The position numbers and the translations under genes are program-made. A DNA stretch of 6,855 nt, taken from an uncultured Verrucomicrobiales bacterium. GTDB taxonomy: Bacteria > Verrucomicrobiota > Verrucomicrobiae > Limisphaerales > CANJSG01. Location of the stretch: positions 1 through 6,855 of the forward strand of contig CAMLMI010000254.1 in assembly GCA_946480965.1 (NCBI GenBank), in the 5' to 3' direction. The notes beneath the pieces are model-generated. The model searched no databases and had not been told where the DNA came from. It saw only the letters and a program-made list of their open reading frames with translations. Below are positions 1 through 6,082 of the stretch, in pieces; positions within the stretch are counted from its first letter, which is position 1, and every line of letters begins with the position of its first letter.

Positions 1-1268
1 GGTTCGCCGAGCGAGGCGACAATGCGGCGGAGGGTGGCTTGGACGGCTTCGCGGCGGCGTGGGTTGTTCAGCAGTTCCAGCGCGGCGGCGGCGAGGTTCT
101 CCGGCGTGGCGGCGTTTTGGACGAACTCGGGGAAAACGATCTCGTCGGCCAGGATGTTGGGCATCGCCAGATACTTCACGGTCACGATGCGTTTCCCGAT
201 CTGGTAGGTGGTCCAGGATATCTTGTAGAGCGCGACGGTGGGCACGCCGAAGTAGGCGCACTCCATCGTGACGGTCCCGGTGGAGGCGATGGCGACGGTG
301 GCGCGGCGGAGTTCGTCGGCGAGGCCGCCGATGCGGACTTCGATCCCGTCCAGGTCACCGCCGGAGAGCTTGCGGGCGAGCGCGGCGAGATCGTCGTTCG
401 GCAGCACCATGACGGCTTGCGCCGAGGTGGCGGCGAGAACTTGGCGCGCGGCGGGGAGCATCACGGGCAAGTGCCGCTTCAGTTCGGAAGGTCGGCTGCC
501 GGGGAGGAGCAACAAACGGGAAGCGGAGGAAACATCGAACGCCGAACGCTCAACGCCCAACTCCGAATGAATTCCCGCGAAGCGGTCGGCGGCGGGGTGG
601 CCGACGAATTCGACACGCAGTTGCGGATGCCGCGCGGCATACCACGCCTTCTCGAACGGGAAGATCGAGAGCAGCAGGTCGTGGGTTTCCGCGATGGTCT
701 TGGCGCGGCCGGCGCGGGACGCCCAGACCTGTGGGGAGACGAACTGGACGAGCCGGGGGCTCCAAGGGTAGGGCGACGGCTCCCGCCGAGCCGCCTGGGC
801 GCTGTCTGCTGTGGAAAGAGCGTCTCTGGCGACTCCGAGGCGTGATCCGGCGGCCGCTTGGGCTGCGCTGTCGTTTGGGAATCCTCCGGGCGGCTCGGCG
901 GGAGCCTTCGCCCTACCGGCCTTCGCTCTCAGCGCTTTGGCAAAGCGGAGGTTGAACCCGCCGTAGTCCACGCCGATCACCACGTCCGGCCGTTGCTCCG
1001 TCGCGTAGGCGAGGAGATCGTCGAAGATGCGCTTGAACTGGCGATAGTGCTTCAGCACCTCGATGAGTCCGATGACGGAGTGTCGGGTGAGGTCGAGGCG
1101 AAGGGCGACGCCGACGGCCGCCATCTTGGCGCCCCCGGCACCGATGAATTCCACGGCGCGGCCGGGGAACCGCGCGGCCAGTTCGGCACGCAGGGCAGTG
1201 ACGAGCTCGGCGGCGAGCTGGTCGCCGCTCGGCTCGCCGGCGATGAGCATGATCTTCAGGGGCGGCAC
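1..1268 (-). CDS. lpxB: Lipid-A-disaccharide synthase LpxB, 3' end beyond window, with an in-frame insertion
   Basis: LpxB is a family GT19 glycosyltransferase acting at the inner membrane. It joins UDP-2,3-diacylglucosamine to lipid X to make lipid A disaccharide 1-phosphate. Seen in the 422 complete codons: KIMLIAGEPSGD at residues 5-16, VDYGGFNLRF near 100-109, FVSPQVWASR at 176-185, FPFEKAWY at 203-210, FVGHP at 221-225, LLLLPGSRPSEL at 252-263, and a C-terminal donor-site region with STGTVTMEC and YLAMPNILADE. Residues 118-168 are extra relative to E. coli LpxB and come from an inverted-repeat element; the reading frame is intact on both sides. The VDYGGFN segment replaces the more usual D-x-P-D-F-N. 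I chose the GTG at 1268 because it includes the whole first beta strand; the ATG at 1250 (MLIAGEP) is a possible alternative. Neither start has a clear Shine-Dalgarno sequence. It lies 84 bases downstream of the permease gene on the same strand. The identification is firm; whether the enzyme is active is not known. Confidence 0.93.
   Translation of the reverse strand, partial: MPPLKIMLIAGEPSGDQLAAELVTALRAELAARFPGRAVEFIGAGGAKMAAVGVALRLDLTRHSVIGLIEVLKHYRQFKRIFDDLLAYATEQRPDVVIGVDYGGFNLRFAKALRAKAGRAKAPAEPPGGFPNDSAAQAAAGSRLGVARDALSTADSAQAARREPSPYPWSPRLVQFVSPQVWASRAGRAKTIAETHDLLLSIFPFEKAWYAARHPQLRVEFVGHPAADRFAGIHSELGVERSAFDVSSASRLLLLPGSRPSELKRHLPVMLPAARQVLAATSAQAVMVLPNDDLAALARKLSGGDLDGIEVRIGGLADELRRATVAIASTGTVTMECAYFGVPTVALYKISWTTYQIGKRIVTVKYLAMPNILADEIVFPEFVQNAATPENLAAAALELLNNPRRREAVQATLRRIVASLGE
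529..570. repeat. Degenerate heptad tandem repeat within lpxB
   Basis: On the plus strand, successive 7-base units read CGAACGC (536-542), CGAACGC (543-549), TCAACGC (550-556), CCAACTC (557-563) and CGAATGA (564-570), preceded by GAAACAT (529-535). On the lpxB strand this encodes part of the loop between FVGHP and LLLLPGSR, with residues SELGVERSAFDVSS. The spacing between those two motifs equals that in E. coli LpxB (29 residues). The tract therefore either replaced a variable loop without changing its length or arose by chance. From memory, similar GAACGC-type tandem tracts are dispersed in spacers of Verrucomicrobiota and related genomes; I could not check this here. Confidence 0.5.
767..917. 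repeat. MITE-like element with 29-bp inverted repeats, inserted in frame in lpxB
   Basis: The left arm is 767-795 and begins GGTAGGGCGACGGCTCCCGC. The right arm is 889-917 and is its reverse complement apart from one base (28 of 29 match; the exception is c at 777, where the right arm implies a). The arms enclose 93 bases that contain a further 8-bp direct repeat, GCGCTGTC, at 799-806 and 865-872. On the lpxB strand the segment encodes residues 118-168, rich in Ala, Arg and Pro, with no stop. E. coli LpxB has no counterpart for these residues. The pairing arms could fold into a long hairpin in DNA or mRNA. No transposase is encoded, and I see no convincing target-site duplication. The length of 151 is not a multiple of 3, so the net in-frame insertion probably includes 2 duplicated or adjacent bases. 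A MITE, a REP-like element or a palindromic coding repeat are all possible. Confidence 0.82.
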
Positions 1269-1277
1269 GCGGAGGGG

Positions 1278-1311
1278 TTTAACCACAGATGGACCCGGAT
1301 GAACACAGATT
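1278..1311. repeat. Dispersed-repeat-like sequence made of three 10-bp units, upstream of lpxB
   Basis: This occupies part of the 84-base spacer between the permease stop and the lpxB start. Three consecutive 10-mers all end in GAT: AACCACAGAT (1281-1290), GGACCCGGAT (1291-1300) and GAACACAGAT (1301-1310). The sequence resembles a motif I remember as common in spacers of PVC-group and some other environmental bacteria, which generates spurious peptides containing WTRMNTD. The 10-bp period places each unit on the same DNA face. It could be a repeat relic or a protein-binding array affecting lpxB; the sequence does not decide between them. Confidence 0.6.
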
Positions 1312-1352
1312 CGGAGAAAGCTCGGGGGGAGCCCGGCCCGCCCCGGCTTCCG

Positions 1353-3233
1353 CTACTCGACCGGCCGGTGCGGGGCGGTGGCCAGATCGCGGAAGCGTTT
1401 TTCCAGCGCGGGCTTGGCCCAGGACCAGACGGCCACGCCGATCAGCAGCCAGTGGGTCCATTCGGCCAGCAGCGCCGGGGAGTAGAACGAGCTGGTCAGC
1501 CGCAGCGCCTTGTAGCCGACGAAGAGGGTCAGGAACGCCGGTGCCGCCAGCAAGGCCGCCACGGTGAAACGCCACTTCAGCCCTTTCGGCCAGATCCAGC
1601 GGCGATACGCCCAGGCCGCCGCGAACCAGGCCGCGGACATCCCGACGAGCAGCGCGGAGACCAGCGCCTTCCAGTGGCCGGGCGCGGCCTGTTGCAGCCA
1701 GCGGAAGAAACCGAAGCGCGTGTTGGAGGCCAGCACGTCGATGCTGATCCGGAGGATGTCGGGCGCCGCCAGCAGCGCCATGCCGGCGACGAGACCGGTC
1801 GTGACCGAGCGCGAAGAAAGCCCCAGCCAAGGCCCGATCCATTGCAGCGCGAAGCAGTCCACCAGCAGCGCCACCACCGACATGAAGAGCAGCCCGCGCC
1901 ATTCCCATTCCCCTGCCCGCGAGTAGCCCGGAGCGTCGTCCATCCACCACACCACGGCCGCCACCGTGACCGACAAACCCACGGCCCAGCCGAATTGCCG
2001 CCGCATCGCCCGTTGGATGCCGCCGAGGATTTCCGGCCCTTGCTGCGGCGTGACCATGACCAGTTCCAGCGCGCCGGACCTCCGGTCTTCGCCCAAACGC
2101 ATGACCGGTTCCGCCAGCATCCAGATCCTCAGCAGCCACGCGAGGACGGCGAAGAAGTAGTAGAAGAGCTCAGAGCCGCCGATCACCGGGCCATGGGCCA
2201 GCCGACTGAGGCCCCAGATCGAAAGCAGCACGACGGTTGTGGCCGTCGCGAGGAGCCGTTTGTCCGCCGCCCGGTTGATGAGCCAGACATAGGGATGGAC
2301 GTCGAGCAGCCGCCGTTGTCTCGCGCCGAAATGGCGCCGGAGCCGTTCGTCCCAGCGTTGGCGCAGCGCCGCGATCCGGCCCAGCGCCATGCCCGGCCAG
2401 CGCAACGGCGACCAGCGCCCTTCCCTCCGCATCCGGTGGTGCGCCAGCAACTCCGGGCTCCAGCTGTGCGGCAGATGGCGGCTGGCCGAGACGAGGCAAA
2501 GCCCGGCGATGGCCAACGAGCACAGCAGCGAGACGAGCCACGTTTCCCCCGGCCAGTTGGGTCCGCCGCCGGTGCCGACGAACTGCGCCGCGATCATGCC
2601 GAACAACGGACTGGGGATTCCGACCGGCACGATTTCCCGCTCGGACCAGCCGTAGGCCTCGTCGAGCAACGCGGCCGTGAAGACCGGTCCCAGGAACAGC
2701 GCGAGCACGAGGCCGAGCGTCGCCATGATGGCGCGGCGCTCGTTCGTGCTGCGCGAGGAAACCCACAGGCCGATGGCCAGGGATTGGACCATCATGCCCA
2801 CCAGCAGCAGCGCGGTGCGCCCCACTTGTCCGACGGTCACGCCGCCGAGCAGCAGCGGCACGGAGAGCAGCGGCAACATGGCGAGCAGGCCGTAGAAGAC
2901 GTTGAGCGCCTTGGCCAGACCCTTGCCCGAGACCACGTCCCAGCCCGAGAGGTCGGTCAGGAAGAGCAGGCCGAGCGTGCCCTCGCGCTTCTCCCAGCCG
3001 AAGGTGTCCGCCGTGGCGTAAACCCCGGCGATGCCCGCGTAGAACGCCATGAAACCGACCATCACCGCGAAGACCTCTTCGCCCTGGTGGGAGAACGAGC
3101 GGTGGGCCGCGTCGAAATACGCCCAGGTGCAGACGGCCAAGGTGGCGGCGAAGTAGATGCACCTCCAGATCCAGGTGGACCGGCGGCGGCCTGCGGCCAG
3201 GAGTTCGCGGTGGGCGACCGGAAGAAACCTCAC
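1353..3233 (-). CDS. ABC-2-type permease-like membrane protein with an internally duplicated architecture
   Basis: This is a 626-residue polytopic inner-membrane protein. The N-terminal half resembles ABC-2 export permeases: a short basic N terminus (ELLAAGRRRST), a TM helix near 22-40, a second near 54-74, the cytoplasmic motif EKREGTLGLLFLTDLSGWDV at 81-100, then TM helices near 110-130, 139-158, 168-188 and 232-250. The C-terminal half repeats the pattern, with HPYVWLINRAADKR at 313-326, TM helices near 328-345 and 354-374, and EDRRSGALELVMVTPQQGPE at 382-401. More TM segments follow near 413-429, 447-468, 476-495, 520-542, 555-575 and 590-606. Such permeases normally work with an ABC ATPase, but none is encoded in this window. 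The start is GTG at 3233, because an in-frame TAG lies two codons upstream. The gene begins 65 bases after the coiled-coil gene and precedes lpxB, so an envelope role is plausible. The substrate is unknown. Confidence 0.78.
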   Translation of the reverse strand: MRFLPVAHRELLAAGRRRSTWIWRCIYFAATLAVCTWAYFDAAHRSFSHQGEEVFAVMVGFMAFYAGIAGVYATADTFGWEKREGTLGLLFLTDLSGWDVVSGKGLAKALNVFYGLLAMLPLLSVPLLLGGVTVGQVGRTALLLVGMMVQSLAIGLWVSSRSTNERRAIMATLGLVLALFLGPVFTAALLDEAYGWSEREIVPVGIPSPLFGMIAAQFVGTGGGPNWPGETWLVSLLCSLAIAGLCLVSASRHLPHSWSPELLAHHRMRREGRWSPLRWPGMALGRIAALRQRWDERLRRHFGARQRRLLDVHPYVWLINRAADKRLLATATTVVLLSIWGLSRLAHGPVIGGSELFYYFFAVLAWLLRIWMLAEPVMRLGEDRRSGALELVMVTPQQGPEILGGIQRAMRRQFGWAVGLSVTVAAVVWWMDDAPGYSRAGEWEWRGLLFMSVVALLVDCFALQWIGPWLGLSSRSVTTGLVAGMALLAAPDILRISIDVLASNTRFGFFRWLQQAAPGHWKALVSALLVGMSAAWFAAAWAYRRWIWPKGLKWRFTVAALLAAPAFLTLFVGYKALRLTSSFYSPALLAEWTHWLLIGVAVWSWAKPALEKRFRDLATAPHRPVE

Positions 3234-3298
3234 GCCCTACGAGTGAAGGGAACGGCGGGACGGATGCAAGCCCGGCGACGAAACGGCACCGGAGGAGA

Positions 3299-5245
3299 TC
3301 ACTCCTTCAGGTCGTCGAAGTAGTCGCGCACCGCGCCACGGTAGGCGCGGGGCACCTTCTCGTCGCTGATGGCGGCGCGGGCCTCGCTCTGGGCGGCGGT
3401 CATGGCTTCTTCCACAGCGACCTTGCTGGTGCCTTTGATGCTGACGCCCTTGAGGGTGATGCTGGGCATTGGGCCGCCGGGGCTCATCTGGCCGTTGAGC
3501 TTGGTGGGATTGAGCCCCTCGGCCAGCTCCCCGTCGCCGCGATCCGTGTGGCCTTTGGCGTCCATGTCGGGACGCTCCATGTCGCTGTAGTCGAAAAGCT
3601 CGGACATCTCGGGATAGTAGAGATAGCCACCTTCGGGTTCCCAGGTGCCAACGCCCGGGCCGCCCTTGCCGGGTTTCCGGCCCATGCCGGGCTTCATGCC
3701 GCCCTGGCACTGGCCCCAGCTCTTGCACTGGGACAGCGCCAACTGCGCCCGGTTCAAGGCATCCAAGCTGGCTTGGAGCGCGTCCATGTCGCCCATCTGG
3801 TCGAGCAGCCGCTGGAGTTCTTCCGAAGCGGCGGCGAGCTGCTGGCCACCTTCGCCCTTGTTGCCGGACTTCATGGCGTTGGAAGCCTTGCTAAGGCATT
3901 CACCGACCTTGCCGAACTTGTCGCCGGCTTTGCAGGCCTCGGACACCTCGCTGAGCATCTTCTCCAGCTGTTCCTTGCTGATCTCGCCCTTCTTCAACTG
4001 CTCGGCCATCTTGTCGAGGGTCTCGCGGGCGGCCTGGAACTGTCCCTTCTTCAACTGTTCCGCCAAGGTCTTGGCCTGCTGTTGGGCGGACATCTTCTCC
4101 GCTTCGGCCATGGCCTGGGCCATCGCCTGGAGGTTCTCCAGTTCGTTGAGCGCGGAATTCATGTCGCGCAGGAAGGCGTCGGGTTGGCTGTTCTGGAGCG
4201 CCTGGATGGCGGCTTCGAGATCCGGCATGGAAGCGCCAAGGGCTTGGGCCTGCTTGGCCATCTCGGCCAACTGCTGGGCGAGCTGTTGCTTGGCTTCGGG
4301 CGACATGCCGCCGTCCTTGCTGGCCATCCCGGCGGCGGCGTCCTTGGCCTTTTCCATGTCCTTCTTGAGCTGGTTCAACGCGTCGTCCATCGACTGGCCC
4401 TGCTTCTCAAGGGCCTTCTGGGCGTCGGCCAGCTTCTTCTGGAGCTCGGAGTTTCCGGAGGGCGAGTTGCCCTGCGACTGCTTCGCCGCCTGCTGGAGCG
4501 GCTTCAAGCCCGGGGTCTGGCCGAGTTCGCGGGCCTGGTCCTCCATCTTCTTCTGGATGCTGGAAAGCTCCTTCAGCGCATCGGCCCGGCTCAGCTTGGC
4601 CTTCTCCATTTCCTTGGCGAGGTCGATCGCTCCCTCGATGCCGTTGACCGTCTCGGGCGTCTTCTCGACGGGCTTCTCCACCTCCCGCTTGAGCACCTGC
4701 GCGAGGTTCTCGCCGACGTCCTTCAACACCGCCTTGTCCGTCTGCGCCTGCTGATGGGCGGCGGTGCGATACTCGGGGACGAAGGCCAGCACCGCAGCAA
4801 TCGCCAGCGCCGGCACGGTGCGGCCGAACGCCCGATGCAGCCGCACGGGGAACAGCGCCGCTCCCCGGAGATCCATCACCTTCTCGGCGGCGTCGGCCAA
4901 CTGCAGCCGGGCCCATTCGGTGGAGGTGTCGCGGATCTCGATGGCGGTGGAGACGCGGTCCTTGAGACGAGCGGCGGCATCGACCTGCCGGGCGACCACC
5001 GCGTCGGGCAATGCGCCCAAAAATCCCGCCAGCCACGCGGCGGCGGCGGCCACCAGCACGGCCAGGCCGGACCACGGCACGATCTCGGGGGGAATGGGTG
5101 CCAGCTTGTAGGCGACCAGCACCGCGACCCAGGCCAACGTCCCGCCAAACAGGACGCGACCGAGGAGATTGAGCCCCCGTTGCCAACGCAGCCGCAGACG
5201 CGCGCCCGCGACCACCCTTTGAATGACCTCCAGCTCCGGCTTCAT
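3299..5245 (-). CDS. Membrane-anchored coiled-coil protein, DUF4175-like N terminus, function unknown
   Basis: This 648-residue protein starts MKPELEVIQRVVAGARLRLR. It has two adjacent TM helices near 24-47 and 55-79, then the soluble stretch DAVVARQVDAAARLKDRVST (81-100), and a third hydrophobic helix near 141-157. The N-terminal layout recalls large DUF4175-type membrane proteins; this is an impression, not a search result. Residues about 170-505 are rich in Gln, Lys, Glu, Ala and Met, with strong heptad character and short repeats such as AEQLKKG at 395-401 and 414-420. A Gly/Pro-rich linker (about 514-540) follows, with two close cysteines (QCKSWGQC) before it. The conserved-looking C terminus ends VPRAYRGAVRDYFDDLKE. 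The frame stays open upstream to an ATG at 5380, but that extension covers repeat-like spacer DNA, so I prefer the ATG at 5245. It is probably cotranscribed with the permease, suggesting a joint envelope role. I do not recognise a specific function. Confidence 0.8.
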   Translation of the reverse strand: MKPELEVIQRVVAGARLRLRWQRGLNLLGRVLFGGTLAWVAVLVAYKLAPIPPEIVPWSGLAVLVAAAAAWLAGFLGALPDAVVARQVDAAARLKDRVSTAIEIRDTSTEWARLQLADAAEKVMDLRGAALFPVRLHRAFGRTVPALAIAAVLAFVPEYRTAAHQQAQTDKAVLKDVGENLAQVLKREVEKPVEKTPETVNGIEGAIDLAKEMEKAKLSRADALKELSSIQKKMEDQARELGQTPGLKPLQQAAKQSQGNSPSGNSELQKKLADAQKALEKQGQSMDDALNQLKKDMEKAKDAAAGMASKDGGMSPEAKQQLAQQLAEMAKQAQALGASMPDLEAAIQALQNSQPDAFLRDMNSALNELENLQAMAQAMAEAEKMSAQQQAKTLAEQLKKGQFQAARETLDKMAEQLKKGEISKEQLEKMLSEVSEACKAGDKFGKVGECLSKASNAMKSGNKGEGGQQLAAASEELQRLLDQMGDMDALQASLDALNRAQLALSQCKSWGQCQGGMKPGMGRKPGKGGPGVGTWEPEGGYLYYPEMSELFDYSDMERPDMDAKGHTDRGDGELAEGLNPTKLNGQMSPGGPMPSITLKGVSIKGTSKVAVEEAMTAAQSEARAAISDEKVPRAYRGAVRDYFDDLKE

Positions 5246-5388
5246 GGCGGGAAGATGCCCGATCCGGCGCGTTTGGCGAGAGGGGATTTCAAGGACGTTC
5301 AAGGACGAAAACAGAACGCCAAAGCACGAGAATCCCTTTGACCCCGGACGCTTCGAAAAACAGCTTTGCCGCCGCACCACTCCATCCC
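5246..5388. promoter_or_regulatory. Divergent spacer between the coiled-coil and VOC genes
   Basis: This 143-base spacer should hold the promoters of both divergent genes. It contains a perfect 10-bp tandem direct repeat (5288-5307). A TTGACC at 5338-5343 would fit a -35 box for the VOC gene, but the sequence 17 bases further on is not a convincing -10 box. No clear -10 was seen for the minus-strand gene either. The stretch from about 5283 to 5340 looks less GC-rich and more repeat-like than the flanking genes. No promoter can be placed with confidence. Confidence 0.45.
5288..5307. repeat. Perfect 10-bp tandem direct repeat
   Basis: TTCAAGGACG occurs twice back to back, at 5288-5297 and 5298-5307, in the spacer between two divergently oriented genes. 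A 10-bp period puts both copies on the same helical face, which suits a regulator operator. It may instead be part of a dispersed repeat unit. The sequence alone does not decide. Confidence 0.7.
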
Positions 5389-5904
5389 ATGAAACACGCC
5401 CTTGCCCTTCTCGCTCTTGTCGGCCTGCTCGCCGCCTCCGCCCGCGCCGCCACCGGGGAATTCTCCAGCACCACCATCAGCGTCGGCGTCGTGGTCCGCG
5501 ACCTCGCCAAGTCCCTCGACTTCTACACCAACGTCGTCGGCATGGTGCAGACCGGCAGCTTCACCATCGGCGCGGACTTCTCCAAGAAGTCGGGACTGGC
5601 CAACGGCGTCCCCACCGACGTGAAGGTGCTCCGTCTCGGCCAGGGTGAAGAGGCCACCCAATGGAAGCTGATGAGCTTCGGCGACCAGCCCAAGCCCCAG
5701 CAGAGCGAGTTCATCAGCAGCCAGACCGGGATGCGCTACATCACCATCCTCGTGAAGGACCTCACGCCCATCGTCCAGCGGATCAAGGAACGGAAGATCA
5801 AGCTCCTCGGCGAAACCCCGGTGCCGCTCGGACGCGACAGCCACTTCGTCCTCGTGCAGGACCCGGACGGCACCTTCATCGAGCTGATCGGCCCGATGAA
5901 GTGA
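5389..5904 (+). CDS. Secreted VOC-fold (glyoxalase/bleomycin-resistance-like) protein
   Basis: This is a 171-residue protein. MKHALALLALVGLLAASARA is a typical Sec signal peptide with likely cleavage near residues 20-21, so the protein is probably periplasmic or outer-membrane facing. The mature part has two beta-alpha-beta-beta-beta modules of the vicinal oxygen chelate fold. The first is ISVGVVVRDLAKSLDFYTNVVGM (residues 30-52, including the D-L-x-x-S-x-x-F-Y pattern). The second runs from MRYITILVKDL (115-125) to DPDGTFIELIGP (158-169). In metal-dependent members a His usually starts each module; here Ser31 and Tyr117 occupy those places, leaving only Glu165 of the usual ligands. It may therefore bind a ligand without metal catalysis. 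An upstream in-frame ATG at 5338 is rejected because it would bury the signal peptide. No Shine-Dalgarno sequence precedes the start. Substrate unknown. Confidence 0.85.
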   Translation: MKHALALLALVGLLAASARAATGEFSSTTISVGVVVRDLAKSLDFYTNVVGMVQTGSFTIGADFSKKSGLANGVPTDVKVLRLGQGEEATQWKLMSFGDQPKPQQSEFISSQTGMRYITILVKDLTPIVQRIKERKIKLLGETPVPLGRDSHFVLVQDPDGTFIELIGPMK

Positions 5905-5915
5905 CCCCGAGCCCA

Positions 5916-5962
5916 GTAGCGCAGGCTTCCACGGTTGCCGTGCCACAAGTTTCAAGACTTGC
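5916..5962. repeat. Hairpin-rich dispersed-repeat-like sequence after the VOC gene
   Basis: Starting 12 bases after the VOC stop, the tract GTAGCGCAGGCTTCCACGG leads into two adjacent small hairpins. The first has arms CACGG (5930-5934) and CCGTG (5938-5942) around a 3-base loop. The second has arms CAAGT (5946-5950) and ACTTG (5957-5961) around a 6-base loop. The outer parts GCGCA (5920-5924) and TGCGC (5960-5964) are also complementary. The opening resembles a GCAGGCTTCC motif I recall from spacers of Verrucomicrobiota-like genomes. It may also help end VOC transcription, although there is no U tract. Confidence 0.5.
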
Positions 5963-5980
5963 GCGGCCCGCCGCCACAAC

Positions 5981-6002
5981 GCCGGTCACCGTGGAGACCG
6001 GC
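5981..6002 (+). terminator. Possible hairpin terminator or structured leader, without a U tract
   Basis: A perfect 7-bp GC-rich stem is formed by GCCGGTC (5981-5987) and GACCGGC (5996-6002) with an 8-base loop. It lies between the VOC stop and the acyl-CoA synthetase start. No run of T follows, so intrinsic termination is doubtful. The rest of the 178-base spacer has no gene that I can see. GGAGGAG at 6053-6059 is too far (24 bases) from the next ATG to act as a ribosome binding site. Confidence 0.3.
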
Positions 6003-6082
6003 CATCCGGTCCGACCAAAGTCCTACGTGCGAAGCAGTCTCCGCGCTTCCCCGGAGGAGTCGGGCCGCTATCGTCCGCAGCC

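Noticed and set aside
39..845. Plus-strand open frame of about 268 codons
   Set aside because: It is antisense to lpxB, whose minus-strand translation shows clear family motifs.
767..917. lpxB as a pseudogene because of the insertion
   Set aside because: There is no stop or net frameshift, and motifs on both sides are well preserved up to the window edge. Loss of function cannot be claimed from the sequence.
933..947. Perfect 7-bp palindrome CGCTTTG/CAAAGCG with a 1-base centre
   Set aside because: It encodes the conserved RFAKAL stretch of LpxB and is better explained by coding constraint.
3231..3240. Possible fragment of the lpxB element arm at the permease start (GTAGGGCG on the minus strand)
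   Set aside because: Only 8 bases match, which is too short to separate from chance.
858..3323. Very long plus-strand open frame (about 821 codons)
   Set aside because: It lies antisense to lpxB and the permease gene. Its translation is rich in Arg, Gln, Pro and His with no recognisable domain, as expected of a shadow frame in high-GC DNA.
3548..5341. Long plus-strand open frame giving a Leu/Gly-rich protein (about 597 codons)
   Set aside because: It is antisense to the coiled-coil gene. The Leu-rich composition mirrors the Gln/Lys/Glu codons of the opposite strand, and no known fold is evident.
5246..5380. N-terminal extension of the coiled-coil protein to an ATG at 5380
   Set aside because: The extra 45 residues come from repeat-like spacer DNA and look like spurious coding. 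The ATG at 5245 starts a normal cytoplasmic segment before the first TM helix.
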